Below are positions 7,174 through 16,768 of a stretch of 34,436 bases of DNA, in pieces. The position numbers and the translations under genes are program-made. Origin of the DNA: Gemmatimonadota bacterium (GTDB lineage Bacteria > JAAXHH01); contig VXWP01000010.1 of the NCBI GenBank assembly GCA_009835325.1, positions 1 to 34,436 on the forward strand, read 5' to 3'. Position 1 is the stretch's first letter, and every line of letters begins with the position of its first letter. Below the pieces are notes generated by a model. That model ran no database searches. It saw only the letters and a list, made by a program, of their open reading frames with translations, and was not told the DNA's origin.

Positions 7174-9114
7174 ATGATGAAAAACCTACGAAGCCCACTG
7201 AAATCCGTGTTCTGTTTGATCCTGTTTTCCGCCATGCCAGGACTCGCCCAGGATACGCAGGATACACAGGATACGTCGGACCAGGCGCCCAGGTACATTC
7301 TGGACACCGTAGTGGTAACAGGCAACAAGATCGAAACGCCCCTGCGGCAGGTCTCGAGTTCGATCGCCGTAATCACCGCGGAAGACATGGCTCGCAGCGG
7401 TCAGGCGACGGTCGCTGAAGTGTTGCGTAACGTGGGAGGACTGAGCGTAGCGCAGAACGGGGGACCGGGCAAGAACGCGTCTGTTTTCCTTCGCGGTGCC
7501 GAATCGGCCTACACCCTGTTTCTGATTGACGGTGTCGAAGTAAACGATCCCATGTCTCCCGGACGCAGCTTCACTCCGGCGCATCTGACCGTCGACCAGG
7601 TAGAACGGATCGAGGTGCTGTACGGGTCCCAGAGCACACTCTACGGATCGGATGCCATCGCGGGCGTGGTGAACATCATTACGAAGAAGGGAGCTGGTCC
7701 GCCGAAGATCGATGCCTCCATCGAGGGTGGCGCGCTGGGTACGTTTCGAAGCCGGGCGGGATTGAGCGGGGGCACAGCAGAATACACGTATGCGATGGAC
7801 GGCTCGTTCCTCAACACGAAGGGTATATCGGCGAATGCCCTGGGGAACATGGAAGAAGATGGTTATCGGAATACCACGCTGGGTGGCCGTTTCGGGGCGA
7901 CGCCTTCCGCCGGCGCTTCGGTCGATCTCAACGTCCGGTACACGGACGGCCGCGCCGATATCGACAACGGAACCGGACCCAATGGAGACGATCCGAACCG
8001 GATAAACATGTCCAGACAGCTGTTTGTCCGGCCCTCCGCGACCTTCGAGCTCTGGTCGCAACGCTGGAAGCAGACCCTGGGCTACAGCCTGGTCGACCAC
8101 AGCAGAGAAGACGACAATCCGGTGGACGCCAACCAGGAGACAGCCTCCAATTCCACCTTCGACGCGCGATTGCACAAAGTGGACTGGCAGCACACGCTGT
8201 TACTATCCAAGGGGAATACCGTCGTGTTCGGCGCGGAAACCGAGTCGGAACAGGGAGAATCGGAGTCAAAAGGGCCGTTTTCGAGCAAGTTCGACCGTCA
8301 GACGGCGAGGACGACAGGCGTATACCTGCAGGAGATGCTGCAGTATGGCGACGCATTGTTCGCCGCCGCGGGCATCCGGGTCGATCACCACGACCGGTTC
8401 GGATCCGAATTTACCTACAACCTCGCACCAAACGTATTCTTCGAGGAGACGGGGACCAGGATAAAAGGCGCTTACGGTACGGGTTACAAAGCGCCTTCAC
8501 TGTTCCAGCTGTATTCATCCTTCGGTGATTCCACGCTTCAAGCGGGTACGAGCAAAAGCTGGGAAGCGGGGATCGAACAATATACGGCTGACCAGCGTCT
8601 TGCGGCCGGTGTGACGTACTTCGACAATATCTACGATAACATGGTCGGATGGGATAGTGCGACCTCCAGTTACAAGAACGTCTTCAAGGCAACGAGCAAG
8701 GGCGTGGAGTTGACCGGCAGGTATTCGGGGAGCGCGGGAACATCTCTGCGGGCCTACTACACCTTTACCGATTCAAAGGACCACGAATCGGATGAGCAGT
8801 TGTTGCGGCGGCCGCGGCACAGCGGCGGGATCGTATTGGATCAGCGGGTACGGCCGGGGTTCGACCTGAACCTGAGTTACCGGTTCGCGGGGGAACGGCG
8901 GGATAACGACTTTTCCACCTGGCCTGCGACACCGGTTACGTTGGACGGCTACGGGATCGTGAATGTCGCCGCCAACTGGAAGATCACGCCGAACTTTCAA
9001 CTGTTCGGCCGGGTCGACAATCTCTTCGATACGAAGTACGAGGAGGTCCTGGGCTACGGGACCGTGGGCATTACGGGCTACCTGGGTATCCGGGTAGGGT
9101 ACGGCGGAAATTGA
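7174..9114 (+). CDS. btuB: TonB-dependent vitamin B12 receptor
   Basis: The 646-residue protein has a signal peptide ending near PGLAQ and then a short acidic repeat (DTQDTQDTSD, from a 9-bp DNA repeat). A TonB box follows (DTVVVTGNK), then a plug domain with VFLRGAESAYTLFLIDGVEVND and LYGSDAIAGVVNIITKKG, and a 22-strand-type barrel. The C-terminus GTVGITGYLGIRVGYGG is close to BtuB-group receptors. It imports a scarce ligand through the outer membrane using energy from TonB-ExbBD. The cobalamin riboswitch directly upstream makes cobalamin or a corrinoid the likely ligand. ATG 7174 has AGGAG six bases away; an ATG at 7177 is also possible. It ends 26 nt from a convergent gene. Confidence 0.93.
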   Translation: MMKNLRSPLKSVFCLILFSAMPGLAQDTQDTQDTSDQAPRYILDTVVVTGNKIETPLRQVSSSIAVITAEDMARSGQATVAEVLRNVGGLSVAQNGGPGKNASVFLRGAESAYTLFLIDGVEVNDPMSPGRSFTPAHLTVDQVERIEVLYGSQSTLYGSDAIAGVVNIITKKGAGPPKIDASIEGGALGTFRSRAGLSGGTAEYTYAMDGSFLNTKGISANALGNMEEDGYRNTTLGGRFGATPSAGASVDLNVRYTDGRADIDNGTGPNGDDPNRINMSRQLFVRPSATFELWSQRWKQTLGYSLVDHSREDDNPVDANQETASNSTFDARLHKVDWQHTLLLSKGNTVVFGAETESEQGESESKGPFSSKFDRQTARTTGVYLQEMLQYGDALFAAAGIRVDHHDRFGSEFTYNLAPNVFFEETGTRIKGAYGTGYKAPSLFQLYSSFGDSTLQAGTSKSWEAGIEQYTADQRLAAGVTYFDNIYDNMVGWDSATSSYKNVFKATSKGVELTGRYSGSAGTSLRAYYTFTDSKDHESDEQLLRRPRHSGGIVLDQRVRPGFDLNLSYRFAGERRDNDFSTWPATPVTLDGYGIVNVAANWKITPNFQLFGRVDNLFDTKYEEVLGYGTVGITGYLGIRVGYGGN

Positions 9115-9140
9115 GCAGGCGGTACGGCGAAGTGGCCGGA

Positions 9141-10241
9141 TTACACGTTGTCTCGCCCGATGCCCAGTTCGTCCAGGATGTCCTGTATGGCGGACCAGAC
9201 GGGCGGATCGACTTCGATGCCCTTTGCCATTTGCTGCTCCCGCTTGCGACGCGCGCCTTCGCCCGGTATCCGGATTTCGTCCACGCCGGGCGCCTTGTGC
9301 GCGCCTTTGATGCTTTCCGCGAGCCGATCCACTTCAGCGGATAGGGCGGCCCTGGAAACAAACATCTCCGGATCGATGACGAGGATGAACAGGGCGTTCT
9401 GGTCCAGGTCCTCCGGGGATCGGCCGCTGCAGCCCGCGCCGCTCAGGCCGCCGGTCAACACGTCGACCAGTATACTCAGCGCGAAGCCCTTGTGTCCCGC
9501 GAGCAGACTGCCCAACGGCAGGATCGCCGCCCGTCTGGGCGTGGAGAAATAAGCCTCGGCATCCGTCGTGGTTCGCCCGTCGCTCTCGATGAGCCAGCCG
9601 TCGGGCACCGCTCGGCCCTTATTGCGCAGCATCTTCAATCCGCCCTCGGACGTAACGCCCGTGGAGATGTCAATGAGGATCGGGTCGCCGCTTTCACGGG
9701 GGATCCCGACGGCCATGGGATTGGTGCTCATCAGGGGCGAGGTCGCGCCCCACGGCGCCACACAGGGATTGCCCCCGGCGTCGTTGGTCATGAGCAGCGC
9801 GATGTAACCCTCTTTCGCCGGCTGTTCCACGTATCCCCCCAGCCGGGCGATGTCGTTGGCGTTCACGACGCTCGCGCAGCCGACCCCCGTCGCTTCGGCC
9901 TTGCCGACCGCACGTTTCATGGCCTCGGTGGCCGTCCAGGGGCCCATGCCCATGTTGGCGTCCAGGTGCACCGTGGAGACGGTCTCACCCAGGACGTCCA
10001 GCGGCGCGCCCGGGATCATGTTGCCTGCGCGGATGCCCTCCGTGTACATGGTGATCCGCATGACGCCGTGGGAATGGTAGCCGGAGAGGGAAGCTTCCAT
10101 GAGCCGCTCGGTGACCACCCGTCTTTCATCGCCTTCAAGGCCCAGTCGTTCGAAGATACGGTCCATGATCCGGGCCAGCCGGTCCGGGTCGATGCGGACG
10201 GGAAGCGGGTCCGAAGCGGTCATGTGATCCGAAGCTGTCAT
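9141..10241 (-). CDS. Ldh-family NAD(P)-dependent oxidoreductase (malate/L-lactate dehydrogenase type)
   Basis: The product of 366 residues belongs to the Ldh_2 family. Visible are SGYHSHGVMR near residue 55 with the conserved histidines, and the glycine-rich NAD-binding core (LLMTNDAGGNPCVAPWGATSP, STNPMAVGIP). DISTGVTSEGGLKM and GHKGFALSILVDVLTGGLSGAG follow. Members reduce 2-oxoacids or cyclic imino acids (malate, sulfolactate, ureidoglycolate, piperideine-2-carboxylate). The open frame runs further upstream to 10478, but that part is a shadow of the DapA-like gene. ATG 10241 follows that gene's TAG by one base, so translation is coupled; a second ATG lies at 10223. The neighbouring lyase and symporter suggest a catabolic route for a small carboxylic or amino acid. 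Confidence 0.85.
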   Translation of the reverse strand: MTASDHMTASDPLPVRIDPDRLARIMDRIFERLGLEGDERRVVTERLMEASLSGYHSHGVMRITMYTEGIRAGNMIPGAPLDVLGETVSTVHLDANMGMGPWTATEAMKRAVGKAEATGVGCASVVNANDIARLGGYVEQPAKEGYIALLMTNDAGGNPCVAPWGATSPLMSTNPMAVGIPRESGDPILIDISTGVTSEGGLKMLRNKGRAVPDGWLIESDGRTTTDAEAYFSTPRRAAILPLGSLLAGHKGFALSILVDVLTGGLSGAGCSGRSPEDLDQNALFILVIDPEMFVSRAALSAEVDRLAESIKGAHKAPGVDEIRIPGEGARRKREQQMAKGIEVDPPVWSAIQDILDELGIGRDNV

Positions 10242-10242
10242 G

Positions 10243-11133
10243 CTATCCGTCCAGCGCGCCGAGGAGTGCCAGTCCTTCCTCGATGCCCCGCTTCTGCTCG
10301 TCGGTCGTATCGTGCATGGGGGCGCGTGGGAATCTGCCGGGACAGCCCTGCAGCGTCTGGGCGTACTTGGTACAGGCCGGCAGGTTCGTCCCGGACATGG
10401 CGTTCCAGAGACGCAGGAGTTTCCGGTGCAGATCGAGGGCCCGTGCGTGATCGCCCGCCTGTACCGCGTCCCATACATTCACCGACGCCCGGGGCGCCGC
10501 CGTCAGAATGGCCGCGATCGATCCGCGGGCGCCCAGGGTGTAAGCCGAATACATCAGGGCGTCCACAGCGCAGAAGAGCAGGTGTTCGGGATCGGCCATG
10601 ATCAACAGGTCGGCGAAGAGCTTCAGGTCGCCGGCGCTCTGCTTGACGCCGACCACGCCGGGCACCTCATCCATGATCCGGCAGAGCAGTTCCGGCGAGA
10701 GGTAGCTCCAGGGTACCACGTTGTAGATGATGATGGGATGTTCCACTTCCTCGCCCATTACCCTGAAATGCTCCTGCATGGCATCGTCGTCCGGGCGGAA
10801 GAGGTAATGGACCGGGGTCACCTGGAGCGCCGCCACGTCGAGGTCGGCGATGGCCTGCCCCCTTCGGACCGCATCGCGGGTGCTGTCGACGATGATGCCG
10901 GCGACGATCGGCACGCGTCCCGCCGCCGCGTCCAGGGCCGTGTCCACGAGACCGCGGAACTCATCGACGTCGATCGTATGGCCCTCACCGGTGCTTCCGC
11001 CCACGGCGATACCGTGCGCCCCCTGGTCGATCAACCAGTTGACCTGTTCTTTCATGGCCCCGAGATCCACGGCGCCGTCCCGGGAGAATGGCGTCGTCGC
11101 CGGGGGAATTACACCCCGCAGGTCATTGAGCAT
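10243..11133 (-). CDS. DapA/NanA-family aldolase-lyase
   Basis: The 296-residue protein is a class I (Schiff-base) lyase of the dihydrodipicolinate synthase/N-acetylneuraminate lyase family. It shows GGSTGEG (residues 45-51), the proton-relay tyrosine in IIYNVVPWS (Y137) and the Schiff-base lysine in GVKQSAGD (K164). A very good ribosome-binding site (AGGAGG, 5 nt before ATG 11133) marks the start. Its place between an Na+ symporter and a 2-oxoacid-type dehydrogenase argues for catabolism of a sugar acid, hydroxyproline-like or 4-hydroxy-2-oxoacid substrate rather than lysine biosynthesis; this is inference. The second tyrosine expected in true DapA dimers is not evident. Confidence 0.85.
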   Translation of the reverse strand: MLNDLRGVIPPATTPFSRDGAVDLGAMKEQVNWLIDQGAHGIAVGGSTGEGHTIDVDEFRGLVDTALDAAAGRVPIVAGIIVDSTRDAVRRGQAIADLDVAALQVTPVHYLFRPDDDAMQEHFRVMGEEVEHPIIIYNVVPWSYLSPELLCRIMDEVPGVVGVKQSAGDLKLFADLLIMADPEHLLFCAVDALMYSAYTLGARGSIAAILTAAPRASVNVWDAVQAGDHARALDLHRKLLRLWNAMSGTNLPACTKYAQTLQGCPGRFPRAPMHDTTDEQKRGIEEGLALLGALDG

Positions 11134-11216
11134 GTCTTCCTCCTTCGTTGGGTTGAGGTTGCTGTTCAGACTGATTCAGATTCGCGTCATTGCGCGCTGC
11201 CTGGTCGAATCTGATG

Positions 11217-12611
11217 TCACCCAGCGGGTTCCGTCCCGCGACGGGACATCATGTGCAGCGCCATGATCACCACGGCCGTTCCAATGCCCCAGGTCGCCGG
11301 GGATATGCCGGCCAGTCCGCCGCCGTTCGACCACAGATGCACGAGGATCATCACCAGGACGGAACCGGCGATGGTCGCCAGGGCGCCGTTCGCGTTCGGC
11401 CTGGTGGAATACAGTCCCGCGATCAAGGGCACGAAGAGCGCCACGGACAGTATGCTGTAGAAGATGGTCAGCGCGGTGATGACGTCCGGCAGCACGGCCG
11501 CCAGGACCACGCCCGCGAGCCCTGCGCCCACGGCCGTTATCCGGCTGACGGCCAGCATCCGCTGCTCGGAAGCGCCGGGTTCGATATAGGTCTGGTACAG
11601 GTCCCGGCTCAGGGAAGTGGTCAGCATGAAGAGCACGGCGTCCGCGGAACTGATCTCGGCGGAGAACACGGCGGCCAGCGTCAGCCCGCCGATCCAGAAG
11701 GGCAGGGCATCCATCAGCAGTCGGGGCAGCGCGAGGTCCGGCGAATCCAGGGACGGGAAGGTGTGGTAGGCCGCCATGCCGAGGAGCGCGGGGATGAAGG
11801 CGAAGAGCATCAGGGCGACGGCATTCGTGCAGACCCCCTGCCGGACCGCCCGGGCGTCCCGGGCGCCGTAGATCTTCTGCAGAAGGCCCGGCGAGATGAT
11901 AAACGCGGGCACCAGGACGATGAAGTAACCCCAGATGCGGGAAGGATCGTCCCCGAACCAGCTCTCGAAACCGGTAGGCGCCGCGTTCTCGCCGGACAGG
12001 AGACCGGCCCCCGATACGATCAGGAGAAAGGCCAGGATGAAGCCGGATAGTTTCACCACCAACTGGACCATGTTGACCCGGGCGGTGGACGTCAGCCCCC
12101 CGAAGGTGAAGTACACGACCACCACCGCACCGCCGGCCAGGCAGGCGACGTACTTCGGGATGCCCAGTACGAGATTGAGGATCCAGGCCAGCGGAATAAG
12201 CTGTCCGGCGAGGATCGCCAGGGAACCGAACCACAGCAGCACGGCGATGAGACCCCGGACGCCGCGGCTGTACCTGTGCTCCAGGTAATCCCCGACCGTG
12301 TACAGGTTCTGTTCCTTTGCCACGCGCCACATTCGGGGCCCCACGGTCAGGCCCAGGATGAGGCTACCGATACCCGCGGACCCGACCCACCACCACGCCG
12401 AAAACCCGTGCGTGTACCCGAGGCCCGTGGCACCCACCGTGGAACCGGCGCCCAGGTTGGCGGCCAGCAGCGTGCCGAACAGCAGCGCGGGGGAGAGCCT
12501 CCGGCCGGCCACGAAGAAGTCCTCTGCGCGGCGGACCGACCGCGACGTCCACCAGCCGATCGCCATGAGGAAGAGGGAATAAACGAGGAGGGCGGTTACG
12601 TAGGGGGACAT
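11217..12611 (-). CDS. Sodium:solute symporter (SSS family)
   Basis: A 464-residue polytopic membrane protein with about 13 hydrophobic segments. It begins at MSPYVTALLVYSLFLMAIG and includes the family patterns EDFFVAGRRLS, ANLGAGSTVGATGLGY and TFGGLTSTARVNMVQ, plus LAAVFSAEISSADAVLFM around the sodium-binding TM8. It would use the Na+ gradient to import a small organic solute (proline, pantothenate, sugar or carboxylate in known members). It starts 22 nt after the P1 peptidase gene and ends 83 nt before the DapA-like gene, so it is probably the uptake step of the same pathway. Only a weak ribosome-binding site is seen. Confidence 0.88.
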   Translation of the reverse strand: MSPYVTALLVYSLFLMAIGWWTSRSVRRAEDFFVAGRRLSPALLFGTLLAANLGAGSTVGATGLGYTHGFSAWWWVGSAGIGSLILGLTVGPRMWRVAKEQNLYTVGDYLEHRYSRGVRGLIAVLLWFGSLAILAGQLIPLAWILNLVLGIPKYVACLAGGAVVVVYFTFGGLTSTARVNMVQLVVKLSGFILAFLLIVSGAGLLSGENAAPTGFESWFGDDPSRIWGYFIVLVPAFIISPGLLQKIYGARDARAVRQGVCTNAVALMLFAFIPALLGMAAYHTFPSLDSPDLALPRLLMDALPFWIGGLTLAAVFSAEISSADAVLFMLTTSLSRDLYQTYIEPGASEQRMLAVSRITAVGAGLAGVVLAAVLPDVITALTIFYSILSVALFVPLIAGLYSTRPNANGALATIAGSVLVMILVHLWSNGGGLAGISPATWGIGTAVVIMALHMMSRRGTEPAG

Positions 12612-12633
12612 AGAGCTTCAGTTGCGCTTCCCG

Positions 12634-13737
12634 TCATCCCGCGTTCAGTTCCGAATAGGAGGGATAACCGGGCAGGCCTTCGGCCGTGACGACAGCGCGG
12701 ATGATGGCCCGTGTGACGGCTTCCGCCGCAAGAATCGAAACCAGGGACAGGTTCACGTCGCCTTCCCAGGACCCGGTGGCCATGGCGAAGAGGGTGTCCC
12801 CGTCCGCCTGCAGGTGGGCCGGGTTGATGGCGCGGGCGAGCCCGTCGTGCCCGACCTGGGCGATGCGGCTGGCCTGGGTCTTGGTCAGTGCGGCGTTGGT
12901 CACAATGACGCCGATGGTCGTGTTCCCGGGCGGCGCTTCCAGACGAAGTGACCCGGTCTCGCGAATCCTCCTGGCCACGTGGACGAATCCCGACCCATCA
13001 GGCATCCTGGCGCCGGCAAGCACGCGGCCCGTATCCGGATCGTACACGTCGCCCACGGCATTCACCGCAACGATGGCGCCGACCCTGAGCCCGTCGGGCG
13101 TGGTGAAGCAGGCATTGCCGATGCCGCCCTTCATGGCCGTACGCGTGCCTCGCGCGCCGACGGACATCTTGCCCACCGTGGCGCCGGCGCCCGCTCCGAT
13201 GCTGCCCTCGGGGACCGGATCCGATGTCGCGGCCTGGCAGGCACGGTAACCGGCTTCCGCGTCGGGGCGAATCTCAGGCTTGCCACCGATGCCGAGATCG
13301 AAGAGGATCGCGGCCGGAACGATCGGAACCCGGGCGATGCGTACGTCGAAGCCGATGGATCGTTCCTCGAGGTAGCGCATCACGCCCGTGGCCGTGTCCA
13401 GGCCGAAGGCGCTGCCGCCGGACAGGACAATGGCGTGGACCTGTTGCACCATGTTCACGGGATCGAGCAGGTCGGTCTCCCGGGTGCCCGGTGCGCCGCC
13501 GCGCACGTCAACGCCGCCTACGGCCCCTTCCTCGGCCATGATCACCGTGCAGCCCGTCGGACGTCGTGGGTCGGTGAAGTGCCCGGCCTTGATTCCTTCG
13601 ATGTCCGTAATGGATCCGGATGGTCCGTAGGGGTCGGTCGTCTGGCCGACCGCGGACTCGCGGCCGCCGACCAGTCCCGCCAGGACGCCCGCGCCGGTCA
13701 CCCCGGCGGATTTACGCAGAAAGGATCGTCTGTTCAT
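12634..13737 (-). CDS. P1/DmpA-family (S58) aminopeptidase, Tat-exported
   Basis: The 367-residue precursor starts with a twin-arginine signal (NRRSFLRKSAGVTGAGVLAG), so the folded enzyme is probably exported. The body is an S58 Ntn-hydrolase: ITDIEGIKAGHFTD near the start, VLSGGSAFGLDTATGV in the middle, and the self-cleavage and nucleophile region GNTTIGVIVTNAALTK. By alignment with DmpA the autoproteolytic site would be N272-T273, with threonine as nucleophile instead of serine. Known members cleave D- or beta-amino-acid peptides or amides. As first gene of a symporter-lyase-dehydrogenase operon it may release the operon's substrate outside the cytoplasm. No clear Shine-Dalgarno precedes ATG 13737. 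Confidence 0.87.
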   Translation of the reverse strand: MNRRSFLRKSAGVTGAGVLAGLVGGRESAVGQTTDPYGPSGSITDIEGIKAGHFTDPRRPTGCTVIMAEEGAVGGVDVRGGAPGTRETDLLDPVNMVQQVHAIVLSGGSAFGLDTATGVMRYLEERSIGFDVRIARVPIVPAAILFDLGIGGKPEIRPDAEAGYRACQAATSDPVPEGSIGAGAGATVGKMSVGARGTRTAMKGGIGNACFTTPDGLRVGAIVAVNAVGDVYDPDTGRVLAGARMPDGSGFVHVARRIRETGSLRLEAPPGNTTIGVIVTNAALTKTQASRIAQVGHDGLARAINPAHLQADGDTLFAMATGSWEGDVNLSLVSILAAEAVTRAIIRAVVTAEGLPGYPSYSELNAG

Positions 13738-13888
13738 TTAAGCGGCGGTTGATGAAGCGTCGTGGTGAGGGGTCACCCGCAAGACCCGTCCGGCAAGTCC
13801 CGACAGGGTATGCGGTTTCCGCCAGATCAAGATGAACAATCGGCCATCCGCCGTCAATTCAATTGTATGCGCGTGTATGCGGGGCGAA

Positions 13889-13907
13889 GCCGGTCACGGG
13901 GACCGGC
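13889..13907 (-). terminator. Short GC hairpin just after clpB
   Basis: GCCGGTC/GACCGGC forms a 7-bp stem with a 5-nt loop starting one base after the clpB stop. There is no T tract, so it is a weak or Rho-assisted terminator, or simply an mRNA 3'-end stabiliser. Confidence 0.3.
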
Positions 13908-13908
13908 G

Positions 13909-16506
13909 TCACGCGGCCGCGGCCTCATCCTGCCGGACGAAGTTCAGGCGGTCGCCTTCGCGGACCACGCGGATCGCGTCGCCTTCCCGGAACCTGCCCT
14001 CGATCAGCGCCATGGACAGCGGGTTCTCGACAAACTTGCGAATCACCCGCTTGAGGGGCCGTGCGCCGTATTGAGGCTCATAGCCCTCCTCCGCAAGGAG
14101 TGCCTCGGCCTCGGGAGCCAGTTCCAGCGTCAACCCGGCCTGTTTCGAAAGCCGTCCCTGCAGTTCGTCCAGCTGGATACGGACGATGTCGCGGATGTGG
14201 TCCCGATCGAGGGGATGGAAGAGGATGATTTCCTCCAGCCGGTTGACGAACTCCGGGCGGAAGTGGGACCGCACCGCACGCATCACGTCCGCTCGCACCT
14301 GGTCGTCCTGGGACGCGTCGTGACCGCCGATGTGCTCCGTCCCGATATTTGAGGTCATGATGATCACGGTGTTCCGGAAATCCACGGTGCGGCCCTGGCC
14401 GTCCGTGAGCCGACCGTCGTCGAGGACCTGCAGCAGGATGTTGAACGCGTCGGGGTGTGCCTTTTCGATCTCGTCCAGCAGCACGATCTGGTAGGGCCGG
14501 CGCCGCACGGCTTCCGTGAGCTGTCCGCCTTCCTCGTAACCCACGTAACCCGGAGGCGCGCCGATGAGGCGGGCGACAGCGTGCCGCTCCATGTACTCGG
14601 ACATGTCCACGCGGATCATGGCGCCCCGGTCGTCGAAGAGAAACTCGCCCAGGGCCCGGGCCAGTTCGGTCTTGCCTACGCCGGTGGGTCCGAGAAAGAG
14701 AAAGGAGCCGATAGGCCGGTTTCCGTCACCCAGGCCGGCGCGGTTCCGCCGGACGGCGTTGGACACGGCGACGATCGCCTCATCCTGGCCCACCACCTGC
14801 TGGTGCAAGCGGGACTCCATCTGGACCAGCTTCTCGACCTCGCCCTCGACCAGGCGGCTCACCGGGATGCCCGTCCATTTCGATACGACCTGGGCGATGT
14901 CCTCCTCGTCCACTTCCTCTTTCAGCATCCGGCGCTCCCGCTGGAGTTCGGCGAGGGCCCGGTTTTTCTCCTCGAGCCGGCGGTTGAGTTCCAGCTGCTC
15001 GCCATACTGAATGCGGGCCACCCGCTCGTAATCGCCGATGCGCTGCGCCCGGTCCGCTTCGATTTTCAGCTGCTCGGTCTGTTCCTTGATTTCCTGGATC
15101 GTCTTTACCAGCTCTTTCTCGGCGAGCCAGTGGGCCCGCAGGACGCTGCGCTGCGCTGCGAGGTCGGCCAGCTTGCTTTCCACGGGCTTGAGGCGTTCCT
15201 CTGCGTCACTTTCGCGCTTAACGGCTTCCCGCTCGATTGCGAGCTGGCGGATCTGCTTCTCGAGATCGTCGAGTTCGGCCGGCATGCTGTCGATTTCCAT
15301 TCGCAGGTTCGCCGCGGCTTCGTCGATCAGGTCGATGGCCTTGTCGGGCATGAACCGGTCGCTGATGTACCGCTCGGCCAGGGTCGCCGCCGTGACCAGG
15401 GCGCCGTCCCGGATGCGGATGCCGTGATGGATCTCGTAGCGTTCCTTGAGTCCGCGCAGGATGGACACGGTGTTTTCGATGGACGGCTCGCCGACGTATA
15501 CGGGCGCGAACCGCCTTTCCAGGGCGGCGTCTTTCTCGACATGCTTGCGGTATTCGTCCAGGGTCGTCGCGCCCACGCAGCGCAAGGTCCCCCGCGCCAG
15601 CGCCGGCTTGAGCATGTTGGACGCGTCCACCGCGCCTTCCGCGGCGCCCGCGCCGACGATGGTGTGCATCTCGTCGATGAACAGCACGATGTCGCCCGCG
15701 GCGTGCTCCACTTCCTTCAGCACGGCCTTGAAACGCTCCTCGAATTCGCCGCGGAACTTGGCCCCTGCCAGCATGGAACCCATGTCGAGGCTGATCACCT
15801 TGCGTCCCTTGAGGGATTCCGGGACGTCCTCGGCCACGATCTTCTGGGCCAGTCCTTCCACGATGGCCGTCTTTCCCACGCCGGGTTCGCCGATGAGCAC
15901 GGGATTGTTCTTGGTCCGCCGGGAAAGCACCTTGATCACCCGCCGGATCTCCTCGTCCCGGCCGATGACCGGGTCGAGTCCGCCCTCCCGGGCCAGGTCG
16001 GTCAGGTCCCTGCTGAACTTCTCCAGGGCCTGGTAGCCGGACTCCTGCGTCTGGCTCGTGACGCGCTGGCTTCCCCGAACCTCTTTCATGGCTTTCATGA
16101 TCCCCTCGCGTCGTACTTCGCCCTCTTTCATGACGCGATGTACCTCCCCGCCGTCATCCAGCAGGGCCAGGAGCAGATGCTCCACGCTGATGTACTCGTC
16201 CTTAAGTTTCTGCGCCTCTTTCAGCGCCCGGTCCATGACTCGCTGAAAGGCATCGGAGGCATAGAGCGATGCGCCGTCGCCGGTAACCCTGGGTAGCTTT
16301 TCCAGGGCTGATTCCAGTCCCTCCCTGATCCGGGTCGGATCCGTTCCCGCCCTTTCCAGCAGGATGGCCGCCAGGCTTTCCTCTTGTTCGAGCAAGGCCA
16401 GCGCCAGGTGCGCGGGTTCCAGCCGGCTGTGGTTGCGGCCACGGGCGATCTCCTGGGAAACCTGGATCGCCTCCATCGATTTCTGCGTCAGTTTATCCGT
16501 TCGCAT
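13909..16506 (-). CDS. clpB: ClpB disaggregase chaperone
   Basis: The protein (865 residues) has the full ClpB plan. A Clp N-domain comes first. The first AAA module follows, with Walker A GEPGVGKT at about 206-213 and Walker [13 protein letters not shown]. Next is the coiled-coil middle domain (E/R/K-rich, about 405-530). The second AAA module has GPTGVGKTE and [13 protein letters not shown], and a C-terminal domain ends the protein. With DnaK it extracts polypeptides from aggregates in an ATP-driven way. The frame extends to a GTG at 16521, but that GTG lies inside AGGAGG; ATG 16506 has this Shine-Dalgarno 6 nt away and starts at [10 protein letters not shown] as in the family. Upstream lies a sigma-54-type promoter with two dyads, an uncommon control for clpB. 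The gene stands alone. Confidence 0.98.
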   Translation of the reverse strand: MRTDKLTQKSMEAIQVSQEIARGRNHSRLEPAHLALALLEQEESLAAILLERAGTDPTRIREGLESALEKLPRVTGDGASLYASDAFQRVMDRALKEAQKLKDEYISVEHLLLALLDDGGEVHRVMKEGEVRREGIMKAMKEVRGSQRVTSQTQESGYQALEKFSRDLTDLAREGGLDPVIGRDEEIRRVIKVLSRRTKNNPVLIGEPGVGKTAIVEGLAQKIVAEDVPESLKGRKVISLDMGSMLAGAKFRGEFEERFKAVLKEVEHAAGDIVLFIDEMHTIVGAGAAEGAVDASNMLKPALARGTLRCVGATTLDEYRKHVEKDAALERRFAPVYVGEPSIENTVSILRGLKERYEIHHGIRIRDGALVTAATLAERYISDRFMPDKAIDLIDEAAANLRMEIDSMPAELDDLEKQIRQLAIEREAVKRESDAEERLKPVESKLADLAAQRSVLRAHWLAEKELVKTIQEIKEQTEQLKIEADRAQRIGDYERVARIQYGEQLELNRRLEEKNRALAELQRERRMLKEEVDEEDIAQVVSKWTGIPVSRLVEGEVEKLVQMESRLHQQVVGQDEAIVAVSNAVRRNRAGLGDGNRPIGSFLFLGPTGVGKTELARALGEFLFDDRGAMIRVDMSEYMERHAVARLIGAPPGYVGYEEGGQLTEAVRRRPYQIVLLDEIEKAHPDAFNILLQVLDDGRLTDGQGRTVDFRNTVIIMTSNIGTEHIGGHDASQDDQVRADVMRAVRSHFRPEFVNRLEEIILFHPLDRDHIRDIVRIQLDELQGRLSKQAGLTLELAPEAEALLAEEGYEPQYGARPLKRVIRKFVENPLSMALIEGRFREGDAIRVVREGDRLNFVRQDEAAAA

Positions 16507-16573
16507 GGGGTCCCTCCTCACCTGTTATATCCTGATAGGGTCCTGATTCATCGCATTCCGAACTATATTGAGC

Positions 16574-16588
16574 GCAAAACATGTGCCA
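16574..16588 (-). promoter_or_regulatory. Sigma-54 (RpoN) promoter of clpB
   Basis: On the minus strand TGGCAC (16583-16588), five bases, then TTGC (16574-16577) match the -24/-12 consensus with exact spacing. Transcription would start near 16562, giving a leader of about 55 nt to the clpB ATG. clpB is the only gene this promoter can serve directly. Confidence 0.75.
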
Positions 16589-16683
16589 TGGCTGACTTAG
16601 CTGCTGCTCCGGCGATTTCGACCCGTTTTCGCGCAAAACTGCAATCTCAAACGGTTAAAAAACCGGAATAGGCTCGACGCAAA

Positions 16684-16713
16684 CTGCCAAAATGGCAGAT
16701 ATGCCAAAATGGC
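16684..16713. promoter_or_regulatory. Twin dyad operator/enhancer upstream of clpB
   Basis: Two identical dyads, TGCCA-AAA-TGGCA (16684-16696 and 16701-16713), repeat 17 bp apart. They lie about 120-150 bp upstream of the predicted sigma-54 start, the usual position of binding sites for an NtrC-type activator. The activator is not in the window. Confidence 0.65.
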
Positions 16714-16768
16714 AGTTTCGCTCAACTGTACACGGCTGAACTCGACCGGACGGGAACGCCGAAGTTGA

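Noticed and set aside
14455-16296. Long open frame (613 codons) opposite clpB
   Set aside because: It is the antisense shadow of a certain ClpB gene in high-G+C DNA; its translation is low-complexity and has no family features.
16507-16521. GTG 16521 as clpB start
   Set aside because: The codon lies inside the AGGAGG ribosome-binding site of ATG 16506 and adds residues not seen in ClpB.
16507-16560. Sigma-32 or CIRCE/HAIR element before clpB
   Set aside because: No TTAGCACTC dyad or CTTGAGT dyad is present, and no acceptable sigma-32 pair was found; the sigma-54 match is far better.
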